15,460 nt of DNA from DATCHW01 sp036508135 (GCA_036508135.1 DATCHW010000264.1:1-15460); one strand, 5' to 3'; positions 7,783 through 15,460 are shown, numbered from the stretch's first letter. The notes: generated from the letters alone by a model not told the origin. Translations and numbers: made by a program.

Positions 7783-7805
7783 GTTCCCAATCCCCGATTG
7801 GGAAC
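7783..7805. terminator. Likely bidirectional terminator between trxA and yjbQ
   Basis: GTTCCCAATC (7783-7792) and GATTGGGAAC (7796-7805) form a perfect 10-bp stem with a three-base loop between two convergent genes, the typical place for a shared terminator. A TTTTT at 7767-7771 gives an A-run for transcripts arriving from trxA. That run lies a few bases from the stem, and a weak T-rich stretch follows on the other side. It could also be a member of a GTTCCCAA-type palindromic repeat. Confidence 0.6.
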
Positions 7806-7812
7806 TGATTTA

Positions 7813-8229
7813 TTATTCTCCGATTATTTTTACCAGTACTCTCTTTTTTCTTTTACCGTCAAACTCGCCGTAAAATATCTGTTCTCATGGACCGAAATCG
7901 AGTTTGCCTTTTGTAACTGCTACCACGACTTCCCTGCCCATAATGGTTCGCTTGAGGTGTGCATCTGCATTATCTTCATACCCATTATGCTTGTATTGTG
8001 AATATGGTTTTTCAGGAGCAAGTCCTTCAAGCCATTTTTCAAAATCATTATGTAATCCGCTTTCATCATCATTTATAAAAACGCTTGCAGTAATATGCAT
8101 AGCGTTGCAGAGCAGGAGACCTTCATTTATCCCGCTTTCTGTTAAGCATTTGTTCACATCAGGAGTAATATTGATAAACTCCCTTCTTTTTTTAATATCA
8201 AACCAGAGTTCTTTTCTGTAGGATTTCAT
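7813..8229 (-). pseudogene. yjbQ: YjbQ/UPF0047 family protein interrupted by an in-frame TGA at a conserved Trp codon
   Basis: From the ATG at 8229 the frame reads 114 codons to a TGA at 7887-7885 (codon 115). After it the same frame continues for 23 residues, EQIFYGEFDG then KRKKRVLVKIIGE, to a TAA at 7815-7813. YjbQ proteins are about 138 residues and normally read G-T/P-W-Q/E at this point, followed by a conserved C-terminal strand, so the TGA replaces the family Trp (one G-to-A change from TGG). Conserved residues upstream are present (H45 in HITASV, E56, then HLKRTIMG). YjbQ is reported to have a thiamine-phosphate synthase-like activity. The gene starts 60 bp after aceF on the same strand and may be co-transcribed. 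It could be a recent pseudogene, a readthrough gene, a truncated but stable protein, or a sequencing error. Two other Trp codons in this gene (residues 9 and 67) are TGG. Confidence 0.85.
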
Positions 8230-8289
8230 ATGGTTTTTGTATTTTATAATTCAAATTTTTATCGACATTATTTTTTCCCTCTGATTACT

Positions 8290-9573
8290 CTATATCAGAA
8301 ACGGATTTTCCAGTGCATTGCAAACCCAGCGGAGAAATCTCGTTGCATCAGCACCGTCAATTAATCTATGGTCATATGATAATGACAGAGGCAGTAACAG
8401 TCTCGGTTCGAATTTATCATCTATCCAAACTGCTTCAGTGCTTGCTCTAGATACTCCGAGTATTGCAACTTGTGGAGAATATACTATCGGGGAAAATCCT
8501 GTTCCGCCTATTCCGCCGAGATTTGAAATTGTAAAATTCCCGCCTTCCATTTCATCGGGCATAATTTTTTTATTTCTTGCTTTCTCTGATAAAACGGTTA
8601 GCTCCAATGATAGCTCTATCACATTCTTTTTGTCAACATCCTTCACAACAGGAACTAACAGCCCTCTTTCCGTGTCAACTGCAACTCCGATGTTATAATA
8701 ATCTTTATAAATGATTTCCTGATTTTTCATATCGATACTTGCATTAAACTGAGGGAATTGCCTTAACGCAGATGATATTATCCTTAAGAGGATTGATGTG
8801 ACTGTTACTTTTACATCTGATTTGTTTTTTGCTGATTGCTTTTTCCTGAATTCTTCCAGTTCTGTTATATCGGCTTTATCATATTGAGTAACCTGCGGAA
8901 TTGATAAAGAGTGAGACATACTCTTAGCTGTTATCGCTCTCACCTTGCTCATTGGCTCTTTTCTTACTTCACCCCATCTCGAAAAATCCGGAAGAGGAAC
9001 ATTTGCTTGCCTCAACCCTCCGGTTTCGAAAACGCTTTTTACATAGTTCTTCACTTCTTTCTCCGTAATCCTGCCGTCATTATCAGTTTCGGGAACATCT
9101 TTCAATTCAACACCAAGCTCTCTTGCAAATTTTCTTACCACCGGAGAAGCATTTACCAGTGTTGTATCGTTCTGTATTTTTTCTTCAGGTTTTGAAATAT
9201 TTTCTACCGGTTTTATTTCCGTTTCCTGCATTGCTGAAGGTTTTACTTTTTCAGGAACTGATTCTATATTTTTTTTCTTTTTAATATCTTCTTTTGGTTT
9301 TTCTGTTTTTACGGTCTCTGATTTTGCTTCACCCGTTCCATCATCAATTTTAAGAATGACACTGCCAACTTCTATTTTATCGCCTTCTTTAACGAGTATT
9401 TCTACGATTTTTCCTTTTTCCGTTGAAGGTACTTCGAACATTGCTTTCTCTGTTTCGAGCTCTATCATCGGTTGGTCTTCTTCCAGCATATCGCCTGTAT
9501 TCACGAGGACTTTAACAATCGTTCCTACTTGTATGCTCTCCGATACTTCAGGTAATTTTATTTCTTTTATCAT
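8290..9573 (-). CDS. aceF: Pyruvate dehydrogenase E2, dihydrolipoamide acetyltransferase
   Basis: E2 takes the acetyl group from E1 on a swinging lipoyl arm and passes it to CoA. The product has 427 residues. A single N-terminal lipoyl domain (1-77) has the lipoylated lysine K43 in ETEKA. A charged Lys/Glu/Pro linker follows (about 80-140), then a peripheral subunit-binding domain (142-180, SPVVRKFARELGV to EKEVKNYV) and the catalytic acetyltransferase domain (205-427). The active site is in DHRLIDG, with catalytic H402 and D406. The gene starts 29 bp after the aceE stop on the same strand, so E1 and E2 are almost certainly one operon, and the substrate is pyruvate rather than 2-oxoglutarate. 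The ATG has no visible ribosome-binding site, so translational coupling is possible. E3 is not in this window. Confidence 0.95.
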   Translation of the reverse strand: MIKEIKLPEVSESIQVGTIVKVLVNTGDMLEEDQPMIELETEKAMFEVPSTEKGKIVEILVKEGDKIEVGSVILKIDDGTGEAKSETVKTEKPKEDIKKKKNIESVPEKVKPSAMQETEIKPVENISKPEEKIQNDTTLVNASPVVRKFARELGVELKDVPETDNDGRITEKEVKNYVKSVFETGGLRQANVPLPDFSRWGEVRKEPMSKVRAITAKSMSHSLSIPQVTQYDKADITELEEFRKKQSAKNKSDVKVTVTSILLRIISSALRQFPQFNASIDMKNQEIIYKDYYNIGVAVDTERGLLVPVVKDVDKKNVIELSLELTVLSEKARNKKIMPDEMEGGNFTISNLGGIGGTGFSPIVYSPQVAILGVSRASTEAVWIDDKFEPRLLLPLSLSYDHRLIDGADATRFLRWVCNALENPFLI

Positions 9574-9602
9574 ATTTGTTACTTTGATTACTTATATAAA
9601 TG

Positions 9603-12281
9603 TTATGTAACTGCAGGGTTGGGTTTTTCACTATTTATTCCCAAATCTTTAATCACCTGTTTAACGAACGATGCTTTAACTTTATTATGTTTTCTCATCA
9701 AATTTAATCCTGCGAGTGTGATATATTTTGCATCAACTTCAAAGAAGTCCCTCAATGCTGCCCTGCCGTCACTTCTTCCGAATCCATCTGTTCCAAGTGA
9801 AATCAAGTCTCCCGGAATCCATTTACTTATTGATTCGGGAAGAATTTTCATATAATCCGATGCGGCAACAAAATATCCTTCTTCATTCTGAAATGCTTGC
9901 TTAATATACGGTACTTTAAGTTCTTCATCAGGATGAAGCATATTCCATCTTTCACAATCCTGAGCATCACGGAGCAGTTCTTTATAACTTGTCACGCTCC
10001 ATACATCAGCGGGTATCCCATATTTTTCAGCTAATATATTCTGCGCTTTTATAACTTCGTTTAAAATTGTTCCGCTTCCCAGCAGGTGCAATTTTTGTTT
10101 AGCCGGAATATCAGATTCTTTAAATTTATAAATTCCTTTTAGGATTCCTTCTTCAGAACCTTTGGGCATTGGAGGCATTTTATAGAATTCATTCATCACG
10201 GTAATGTAATAAAAAACATCTTCTTTTAATTCATACATTCTGTGAATACCGTCTTTCACAATCACTGCTATTTCATAGGCAAAAGCCGGATCATACGCTT
10301 TCAAATTAGGAACTGGCATTGCCAGAACGTGGCTGTGACCATCCTGATGCTGTAGCCCTTCGCCTGCAAGTGTTGTCCTGCCTGATGTACCGCCGATTAA
10401 AAATCCTTTTGTCCTCATATCAGCTGCTGCCCATATCAAATCGCCTATTCTCTGAAAACCGAACATAGAGTAAAAAATAAAAAACGGTATCATATTCACT
10501 CCGTGTGTTGCATAAGATGTACCTGCCGCAATGAAAGAACTCATTGAACCGGCTTCGTTGATTCCTTCTTCGAGTATTGCACCGTTCTTTGCTTCTTTAT
10601 AATAGAGGAGACTTTCTTTATCAACGGGTTCATAAAGTTGCCCCGCGTGTGAATAAATCCCAACCTGCCGGAAGAGTGTTTCCATCCCGAAAGTCCGTGC
10701 TTCATCCGGCACTATCGGAATTACATATTTACCTATTTCCTTGTCTTTCAAAAGTTTTGAGAGAAGGTGAACAAAGCTCATAGTAGTAGCCACTTCCCGG
10801 TCTCCGGAGCCGGCATAGAATTCGTCGAATACCGATTCAGGAGGAGTCCCGAGAGATTCTGCTTTCACTATTCTCTGAGGAATAAATCCCCCGAGTTTTT
10901 TTCTGCGTTCTTTTAAATATTTTATTTCAGGAGAGTCTTCCGATGGCTTATAGAAAGGAACTCCGGATACGTCGTCATCCGAAATAGGAATGCCAAATCT
11001 GCTTCTGAATTCTTTTAATTCTTCTTCATTCAGTTTTTTCTGCTGGTGCGTGATATTTCTGCCTTCGCCTGCTTCGCCGAGTCCATAACCTTTGATGGTT
11101 TGTGCAAGTATCACTGTTGGCGAACCTTTATTTTCTGTTGCCGATTTATATGCGGCGTAAACTTTCTCGGGGTCGTGTCCGCCCCTTCTTAATTTTCTTA
11201 ACTGTTCGTCGGAAAGATTCTTCACAAGTTCCTCCACTTCCGGATATTTACCGAAGAAGTCTTTCCTGATATAGGAGCCATCTGATACTGTATATTTCTG
11301 ATATTGACCATCAACTACTTCCTGCATTCTCTGAATCAGCAGACCGCTTTCATCTTTTTCGAGAAGCGGGTCCCAGTCATTTCCCCAGATAACTTTTATT
11401 ACATTCCATCCAGCGCCTCTGAACGCCGCTTCGAGTTCCTGTATAATTTTTCCGTTACCCCTTACAGGTCCATCGAGTCTTTGCAGGTTGCAATTTATAA
11501 CAAAAATTAAATTATCAAGCTTTTCGCGTGATGCAAGTGTGATTGCACCGAGAGATTCCGGCTCATCGGTTTCGCCGTCACCAAGGAAAGCCCATATTTT
11601 CTGTTTGGATGTATCCTTAATTCCCCTGTCGAGTAAATATTTATTAAACCTTGCCTGATAGATAGCCATTATTGGACCCAAACCCATTGATACAGTCGGG
11701 AATTCCCAGAAGTCCGGCATCAGCCATGGGTGAGGATAAGAGGAAAGCCCTTTATGTTCTTTTGATAACTCACGCCTGAAACTCATCAGATCATTTTCAG
11801 ATAATCTGCCTTCGAGGAAAGCTCGTGCATATATCCCGGGAGATGCATGCCCCTGATAATAAATTATATCGCCTCCGCTTTCATCGTCTTTACCTTTGAA
11901 AAAATGATTGAAGCCGACATCATAGAGTGTAGCCGATGATGCAAAAGTGGATATATGTCCGCCTATCCCGCTCAGCTCCCTGTTAGCCCTGACAACTATA
12001 GCCATAGCATTCCAGCGAATAATACTTTTAATACGGCGTTCAATTTCCCTGTTGCCGGGGAATACGGGTTGTTCCGAAATATGTATTGTATTTATGTAAG
12101 GAGTATTTGCGGTATAATCTGTTTTGATTCCATTTCTTTTTGCCTGTGCTTCGAGGAGCCTTAAGAGTTCTTTTACTCTTTCAGGACCTTCTGTTTGAAA
12201 TAGAGCCTCTAAAGACTCGAGCCATTCCCGGTTCTCTAAATTTTGTTCCGGATTAATGGTATTAGCATTATTTTCTTCCAT
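9603..12281 (-). CDS. aceE: Pyruvate dehydrogenase E1, homodimeric (AceE type)
   Basis: AceE is the thiamine diphosphate enzyme that decarboxylates pyruvate and acetylates the lipoyl group of E2. From the ATG at 12281 it has 892 residues, close to the E. coli length of 887. A longer frame starts at a TTG at 12314, but the ATG fits the family N-terminus (an acidic leader, then NREWLESLEALFQTEG). The ThDP motif runs from GDG at 234-236 to NCN at 263-265, followed by the characteristic LQRLDGPVRGNGKI. Other hallmarks are YYQGHASPGIYARAF near 150 and the transketolase-like central part with GRTTLAGEGLQHQDGHSH. The one-chain AceE form differs from the alpha/beta E1 of many other bacteria. It is the first gene of the minus-strand operon; its promoter should lie in 12282-12790. 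Confidence 0.96.
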   Translation of the reverse strand: MEENNANTINPEQNLENREWLESLEALFQTEGPERVKELLRLLEAQAKRNGIKTDYTANTPYINTIHISEQPVFPGNREIERRIKSIIRWNAMAIVVRANRELSGIGGHISTFASSATLYDVGFNHFFKGKDDESGGDIIYYQGHASPGIYARAFLEGRLSENDLMSFRRELSKEHKGLSSYPHPWLMPDFWEFPTVSMGLGPIMAIYQARFNKYLLDRGIKDTSKQKIWAFLGDGETDEPESLGAITLASREKLDNLIFVINCNLQRLDGPVRGNGKIIQELEAAFRGAGWNVIKVIWGNDWDPLLEKDESGLLIQRMQEVVDGQYQKYTVSDGSYIRKDFFGKYPEVEELVKNLSDEQLRKLRRGGHDPEKVYAAYKSATENKGSPTVILAQTIKGYGLGEAGEGRNITHQQKKLNEEELKEFRSRFGIPISDDDVSGVPFYKPSEDSPEIKYLKERRKKLGGFIPQRIVKAESLGTPPESVFDEFYAGSGDREVATTMSFVHLLSKLLKDKEIGKYVIPIVPDEARTFGMETLFRQVGIYSHAGQLYEPVDKESLLYYKEAKNGAILEEGINEAGSMSSFIAAGTSYATHGVNMIPFFIFYSMFGFQRIGDLIWAAADMRTKGFLIGGTSGRTTLAGEGLQHQDGHSHVLAMPVPNLKAYDPAFAYEIAVIVKDGIHRMYELKEDVFYYITVMNEFYKMPPMPKGSEEGILKGIYKFKESDIPAKQKLHLLGSGTILNEVIKAQNILAEKYGIPADVWSVTSYKELLRDAQDCERWNMLHPDEELKVPYIKQAFQNEEGYFVAASDYMKILPESISKWIPGDLISLGTDGFGRSDGRAALRDFFEVDAKYITLAGLNLMRKHNKVKASFVKQVIKDLGINSEKPNPAVT

Positions 12282-12395
12282 TTTCAGATTGTGATTTTCT
12301 AACAATATATGCAATTAAGTTATTAAAAAATTATGACTTTCTCAATAATAATATAACAATAAATTGCTCATAATAATTTATTTTTTTCTTCATGT

Positions 12396-12459
12396 TCATC
12401 GGATGAATCAAGCCTGTCTGACACACGGTAGATAGTAATTTTGGTGATTCATCCGATGA
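12396..12459. repeat. Palindromic repeat, copy 1 (arms TCATCGGATGAATCA)
   Basis: The left arm 12396-12410 and right arm 12445-12459 are perfect 15-bp inverted repeats around a 34-base centre. Each arm is also nearly self-complementary (TCATC-G-GATGA). A second copy with the same arms in the same orientation lies at 13478-13521, and both have AAGC just after the left arm. The two copies flank the lipoprotein gene at 12791-13459. Confidence 0.75.
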
Positions 12460-12473
12460 GTTACTTTAATTGC

Positions 12474-12556
12474 TTGTGGTATCTCAGATCTATAGTTTCG
12501 ATTTAATCGAAAACTTACGTCCAGACACTTGCCGGAAGGAAAGCCAGACACCACAA
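12474..12556 (+). other. Candidate structured RNA, three-stem fold with GGAA tetraloop
   Basis: By eye the stretch folds into a closing stem TTGTGGTATCT (12474-12484) / AGACACCACAA (12546-12556) with one mismatch, an internal hairpin AGTTTCG / CGAAAACT with one bulged A (12494-12515), and a second hairpin CTTGCC-GGAA-GGAAAG (12528-12543) whose loop fits the GNRA class. CCAGACAC occurs twice, at 12521-12528 and 12544-12551. It matches no RNA family I can name. The CCGGAAGG piece resembles the tip of SRP RNA, but the flanking conserved bases are absent. It could be a leader element, a small RNA or another repeat; the strand is uncertain. Confidence 0.3.
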
Positions 12557-12790
12557 AAATATTAAACAGAAGTATAAGATATAATTTTAAATTATGTTTT
12601 GTTTTTACAGAACTTCTCTTCCCGGGAAAATAGTCGGGTTATAATTGTTTCATTGTAAACCTTTGAACTTATTGAATCAGGATATCAAATTAATAATATA
12701 TTAATAAATATTTAAGTTTATTATATTAATAAAATTAAATTCAATTTAGATTCTTTTAAATATTTTATAAAATAATTGATAGGGAAAAAA

Positions 12791-13459
12791 ATGAAAAAGT
12801 TAATATATTTTTTAATTGTGATTGCATTTGTAATTACTTCTTGCGGGAAAAAAGAAGAAGCAACAAAAGAAAAAACTACGCCTCAGCAGAGTGAACAGTC
12901 AACCATTCAGCAGAAAAAAGAAGATTCTTTAAAAGCAGTGAAAGAGCAGATGGACAGGGAAAAGAAAGTAAAAGAAGCATTAGAAGAGGAAAAAATACTG
13001 AAAGATCCATTGGGACAGTGGGTTGTGAGTGCTGAAGCAAGTTCTACTTATGCTGACCATACAGGAAAAGATACCTGGACAGCAGACCAGATGATAGGAG
13101 CCCCGGATGTAGAAACGTACGGGGATAATGGAAAAGCATGGACTTCGAAAGAGCAGAGTAAAGGTGTAGAATGGGTTATACTTAATTATGAAAAATCTGT
13201 AAATGCAACTGAAGTGAGAGTCAGGCAAAGTTTTAATCCGGGTGCAATTATTAAAATTGAATTGATTGATACAAAAGGTAAAAGTCATACCGTATGGGAA
13301 GGATTAGACAAAACCAAATATGAAGCAGTTTCGATTCAATATTTCAAAACGAAATTTGATAAGACTGACTACAAAACAAAAACCGTAAAAATAACCCTAG
13401 CGACAAATTCAGTCCCGGGATGGAAAGAGATTGATGCAGTCCAATTATTGGGTGAATGA
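12791..13459 (+). CDS. Lipoprotein with C-terminal discoidin-like (F5/8 type C-like) domain
   Basis: The product has 222 residues from the ATG at 12791. A TTG at 12776 would add five residues, but the ATG gives a typical signal peptide and follows an AGGGA stretch about 6 bases upstream. Residues 1-18 are MKK, a hydrophobic core, then ITSC, a lipobox with lipidated Cys18. Residues 19-70 are a Lys/Glu/Gln-rich linker, probably helical or disordered. Residues about 75-222 look like a galactose-binding/discoidin-type beta-sandwich: WVVSAEASSTYA, TADQMIGAPDVETYGDN, GVEWVILNYE, ATEVRVRQSFNPGAIIKIEL and VPGWKEIDAVQLLG. Such domains bind glycans or other surface ligands, so a periplasmic or surface binding role is inferred; the ligand is unknown. 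It ends in TGA and is flanked on both sides by the same palindromic repeat. Confidence 0.87.
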   Translation: MKKLIYFLIVIAFVITSCGKKEEATKEKTTPQQSEQSTIQQKKEDSLKAVKEQMDREKKVKEALEEEKILKDPLGQWVVSAEASSTYADHTGKDTWTADQMIGAPDVETYGDNGKAWTSKEQSKGVEWVILNYEKSVNATEVRVRQSFNPGAIIKIELIDTKGKSHTVWEGLDKTKYEAVSIQYFKTKFDKTDYKTKTVKITLATNSVPGWKEIDAVQLLGE

Positions 13460-13477
13460 AATAAGCTAATTATATAT

Positions 13478-13521
13478 TCATCGGATGAATCAAGCGGTAT
13501 CGCTGGTAATTCATCCGATGA
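13478..13521. repeat. Palindromic repeat, copy 2, 44 bp
   Basis: Arms TCATCGGATGAAT (13478-13490) and ATTCATCCGATGA (13509-13521) form a perfect 13-bp stem. The centre contains a second hairpin, AGCG-GTAT-CGCT. It begins 18 bp after the lipoprotein stop codon, so it may also act as an mRNA end-stabilising hairpin; no T-run follows. The arms match copy 1 at 12396-12459, but the centre is different. Confidence 0.75.
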
Positions 13522-14044
13522 GTTTCGCATATTTTTAGGTGAAAACTACCGACATTACAATTTATTATATTTTCCCTCTCGTACCCAAACTCGTGCGCTC
13601 TTTCCATCCCGAATCCTCGGTGATTTGGGGATATACTTTTTTTAAAACTTTGTTCGTAAATATTAAAATGGAAACAGAGTTTCCAACATAAGTATGTCCC
13701 AAAATTTAATTTTGGAATGAGAGACAAATAAATGGCAAAGAAAATTAAAACTTAGAAAAAAATTAAGTTTGATTATTCTAGAATTATATATTACATTAAC
13801 CATAAGTATTATTGAGAAAACAAAAAAAGGATGTTACTTAGGTCACAAAATAAATTAAAAAGGGTTTGTCCATTCGATTCTTTTAGCTATTAAAACTTCA
13901 ATGAACCCTGTGTACAAATCCTGAGCAATAAACTTTTAATTAACTTTAGGCCAAAAGAAAAAATGAAAAATCAATTACAGCTTTTCGTTTGCTCAAACAG
14001 GTTTGTTTTCACAAATTTATTAAACTTAAAATAAAGGAGACTTT
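13522..14044. other. Non-coding region before the Asp-box/kelch gene
   Basis: No convincing gene is present. The first part is the degenerate palindromic element at 13576-13723. The rest (13724-14032) is AT-rich with no clear structure that I can see. It ends in AAAGGAG at 14032-14038, a good ribosome-binding site for the gene at 14045. A minus-strand frame at 13470-13727 covers the repeats and is not believed. Confidence 0.6.
13576..13723. repeat. Degenerate palindromic element with nested hairpins
   Basis: The ends CTCTCGTACCCAAA (13576-13589) and TTTGGAATGAGAG (13711-13723) are imperfect inverted repeats. Inside lie TGGAAAC-AGA-GTTTCCA (13669-13685, perfect 7-bp stem) and CCAAAATT-T-AATTTTGG (13699-13715, perfect 8-bp stem). 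The look is that of a decayed non-autonomous element; no transposase is present. Confidence 0.5.
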
Positions 14045-15460
14045 ATGAAAAAATCATTAATTGCTTCTCTTCTCTTTTTTATCGCTTTTCAATTTTCATT
14101 AGCACAGGACGGAATCAATACCTGGACTCTCAATTACAGTAACAGCGGAAGAATTTATGGAATGGTTATTGACCCGAATAATCAAAACACCATGTACCAT
14201 GTTGGATTGGATTCCGGCGTTTACAAAACTACTAACGGCGGCCTTGTCTGGTTTCCGGTCAATAATGGAATAACATATAAAGGTGTTTTCTGCATCTCAA
14301 TTGCTCCATCAAATTCGAACGTTCTGTATGCAGGTACAGATCAGAACGGAGCGACTAACAGTGGTATGTACGTCAGTACAAATGCCGGTGCGATCTGGAC
14401 ATTGTCTAATTCCGGTATTGTAGAAACGAGCGTAGCAATTCAATCAATTGTTGTACATCCTACAAACCCGGCAATAGCCTATATGTGTGTATTTGATGGT
14501 TTAGTTGCATCTACGGTTGGTTTATATAAAACCACAAATACAGGTGCAACCTGGCTTCCTGACACCACCGGTTTAACAAACAAACAAATTCTTTCGTTAT
14601 TAATAAATCCCAAGAACCCGAATATAATTTATGCAGGTTCTTCCATGTTTTATCCTGGAGCTATTGGACCATCTAGTATATTTAAATCTTATGATGGCGG
14701 AGCAACCTGGAATAATATCAGCAACGGTTTGCCTACCAGTACCACCGGAGACCCTGTACGTGCTTTAAGTATAAGTACTGCAGATACTTCCATAGTTCTT
14801 GCGGCATTATTTGTAAATGATGTTGACGGAGGTGCATACCTCACTACCAATGGCGGACAACTTTGGGTAAAGATGCACACCGGTTTACCGATAGCTACGG
14901 GAACGCTTCTGAGATCTTGTATTATCAGACCCGGTACCACAAATCAGTTTTTCCTTGGAATGGATGGCGGAACAACAACCAAAGGTGTCTGGAGAACTAC
15001 TGACGGCGGGAATTCCTGGGCTGATTTCAATTCCGGTGATTTGGTAAATACTTATCCTGTAAGATCTCTCGTATTCAGGACAGTAGGGGATACAACGCTT
15101 TATGCAGGCGGGGCAAATGCGACAATGCCCGGGAGAGGGGTTTTTGAATACAGCTGGCCCGGGGCTATACCCCCCCCCTGTTCCAATTTTTCATCGCAAT
15201 GGACAACAGGTTTAGCTGTTCTCCCTGATGGAGCGACAAATGCTTCACGTGTTATACCATCTGGTATAATAATTAATGACACAGGCTATGTTTACCTGAT
15301 GGGTGGTGGAACACCTGTCAATATTAACAGATGCTATAATACAGTTACCAATACCTGGTCGACAAAAACAGCAATGCCTATAGCACTTGCAACGACAAAT
15401 GGAACAACCATCAAAGATTCTATTTATATTATCGGAGGATATATAGGAACAGGAACGAGC
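14045..15460 (+). CDS. Secreted Asp-box (BNR/sortilin-like) and kelch repeat protein (partial, 3' end outside window)
   Basis: 472 codons are open to the right edge. A strong AAAGGAG lies 6 bases before the ATG. Residues 1-20 are a signal peptide with likely cleavage after SLA-20, so the protein is exported. Six Asp-box motifs (pattern S/T-x-D/N-x-G-x-x-W) occur at 62-69, 111-118, 163-170, 215-222, 267-274 and 318-325, about 50 residues apart, as in beta-propellers. After a proline run at 376-378 (nine C, 15170-15178) the sequence becomes kelch-like: GYVYLMGGG, CYNTVTNTWSTKTAMP, SIYIIGGY. A second propeller therefore probably begins near 385. In this lineage such proteins often end in a type IX secretion sorting domain, but the C-terminus is not in the window. 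A structural, adhesive or glycan-related surface role is inferred; no catalytic residues can be assigned. Confidence 0.88.
   Translation, partial: MKKSLIASLLFFIAFQFSLAQDGINTWTLNYSNSGRIYGMVIDPNNQNTMYHVGLDSGVYKTTNGGLVWFPVNNGITYKGVFCISIAPSNSNVLYAGTDQNGATNSGMYVSTNAGAIWTLSNSGIVETSVAIQSIVVHPTNPAIAYMCVFDGLVASTVGLYKTTNTGATWLPDTTGLTNKQILSLLINPKNPNIIYAGSSMFYPGAIGPSSIFKSYDGGATWNNISNGLPTSTTGDPVRALSISTADTSIVLAALFVNDVDGGAYLTTNGGQLWVKMHTGLPIATGTLLRSCIIRPGTTNQFFLGMDGGTTTKGVWRTTDGGNSWADFNSGDLVNTYPVRSLVFRTVGDTTLYAGGANATMPGRGVFEYSWPGAIPPPCSNFSSQWTTGLAVLPDGATNASRVIPSGIIINDTGYVYLMGGGTPVNINRCYNTVTNTWSTKTAMPIALATTNGTTIKDSIYIIGGYIGTGTS

Larger units (their letters stand above)
12282..12790. other. Divergent intergenic region between aceE and a lipoprotein gene
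   Basis: This region must carry promoters for the minus-strand aceE operon and for the plus-strand lipoprotein gene. It contains an AT-rich stretch next to aceE (12315-12390), the palindrome at 12396-12459, a possible structured RNA at 12474-12556, a CTTCCCGGGAA palindrome near 12618, and a very AT-rich stretch (12660-12780) before the lipoprotein gene. I cannot place individual promoter boxes with confidence. Confidence 0.6.

Noticed and set aside
7813..8229. Genome-wide use of TGA as a sense codon for Trp
   Set aside because: Trp is encoded by TGG throughout the window, including twice in this gene. The lipoprotein gene at 12791 ends sensibly at TGA, and no other conserved gene contains an in-frame TGA.
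12282..12314. Start of aceE at the TTG at 12314
   Set aside because: The 11 extra residues do not resemble the family N-terminus, and an ATG at 12281 gives the expected start and length.
12521..12551. SRP (4.5S) RNA tip, because of CCGGAAGG
   Set aside because: The conserved symmetric internal loop (CAGG opposite AGCA) is missing and the flanks do not form one long hairpin.
13470..13727. 85-codon minus-strand frame
   Set aside because: It covers copy 2 of the palindrome and the degenerate element at 13576-13723. Its composition is that of repeats, not of a protein.
13963..14034. 23-codon frame just before the Asp-box gene
   Set aside because: It has no ribosome-binding site or recognisable pattern, and its stop overlaps the next gene's ribosome-binding site; a leader peptide cannot be supported.

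Overview
The window looks like AT-rich chromosomal DNA from a member of the Bacteroidota/Ignavibacteriota (FCB) lineage. This is an inference from gene content: a DUF3127-like OB-fold protein, lipoproteins with short lipoboxes, a secreted Asp-box/kelch protein, a homodimeric AceE-type pyruvate dehydrogenase, few strong Shine-Dalgarno sites, and intergenic DNA full of short palindromic repeats. I saw no tRNA, rRNA, CRISPR array, phage gene or transposase.

Layout. Bases 1-1667 (minus) hold the 5' part of a TPR protein with an HExxH zinc-peptidase signature, running off the left edge. Bases 1668-2231 are non-coding, with a 132-bp palindromic element and a tandem direct repeat. A small lipoprotein with an extra C-terminal membrane helix (2232-2744) and a DUF3127-type protein with an SSB-like acidic tail (3058-3393) follow, separated by palindromic repeats. 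Then come dnaE (3803-7363) and trxA (7411-7731), which may be co-transcribed. A perfect hairpin at 7783-7805 separates them from a minus-strand block read in the order aceE (12281-9603), aceF (9573-8290), yjbQ (8229-7813). AceE and AceF are E1 and E2 of pyruvate dehydrogenase; E3 is not in the window. The yjbQ gene has an in-frame TGA at a conserved tryptophan codon, with the rest of the family's C-terminus intact after it. A divergent intergenic region with a palindromic repeat and an RNA-like three-stem fold leads to a lipoprotein with a discoidin-like domain (12791-13459). A second copy of that palindrome and more degenerate repeats follow. A secreted Asp-box plus kelch protein (14045 onward) runs off the right edge and contains a run of nine C at its domain junction.

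The clearest biology is housekeeping: replication (dnaE, possibly the SSB-tailed protein), redox (trxA) and pyruvate oxidation (aceEF). The points most worth a second look are the interrupted yjbQ, the palindromic repeat family whose arms change in a compensatory way, the possible structured RNA at 12474-12556, and the C9 tract. No single large undescribed system is evident.
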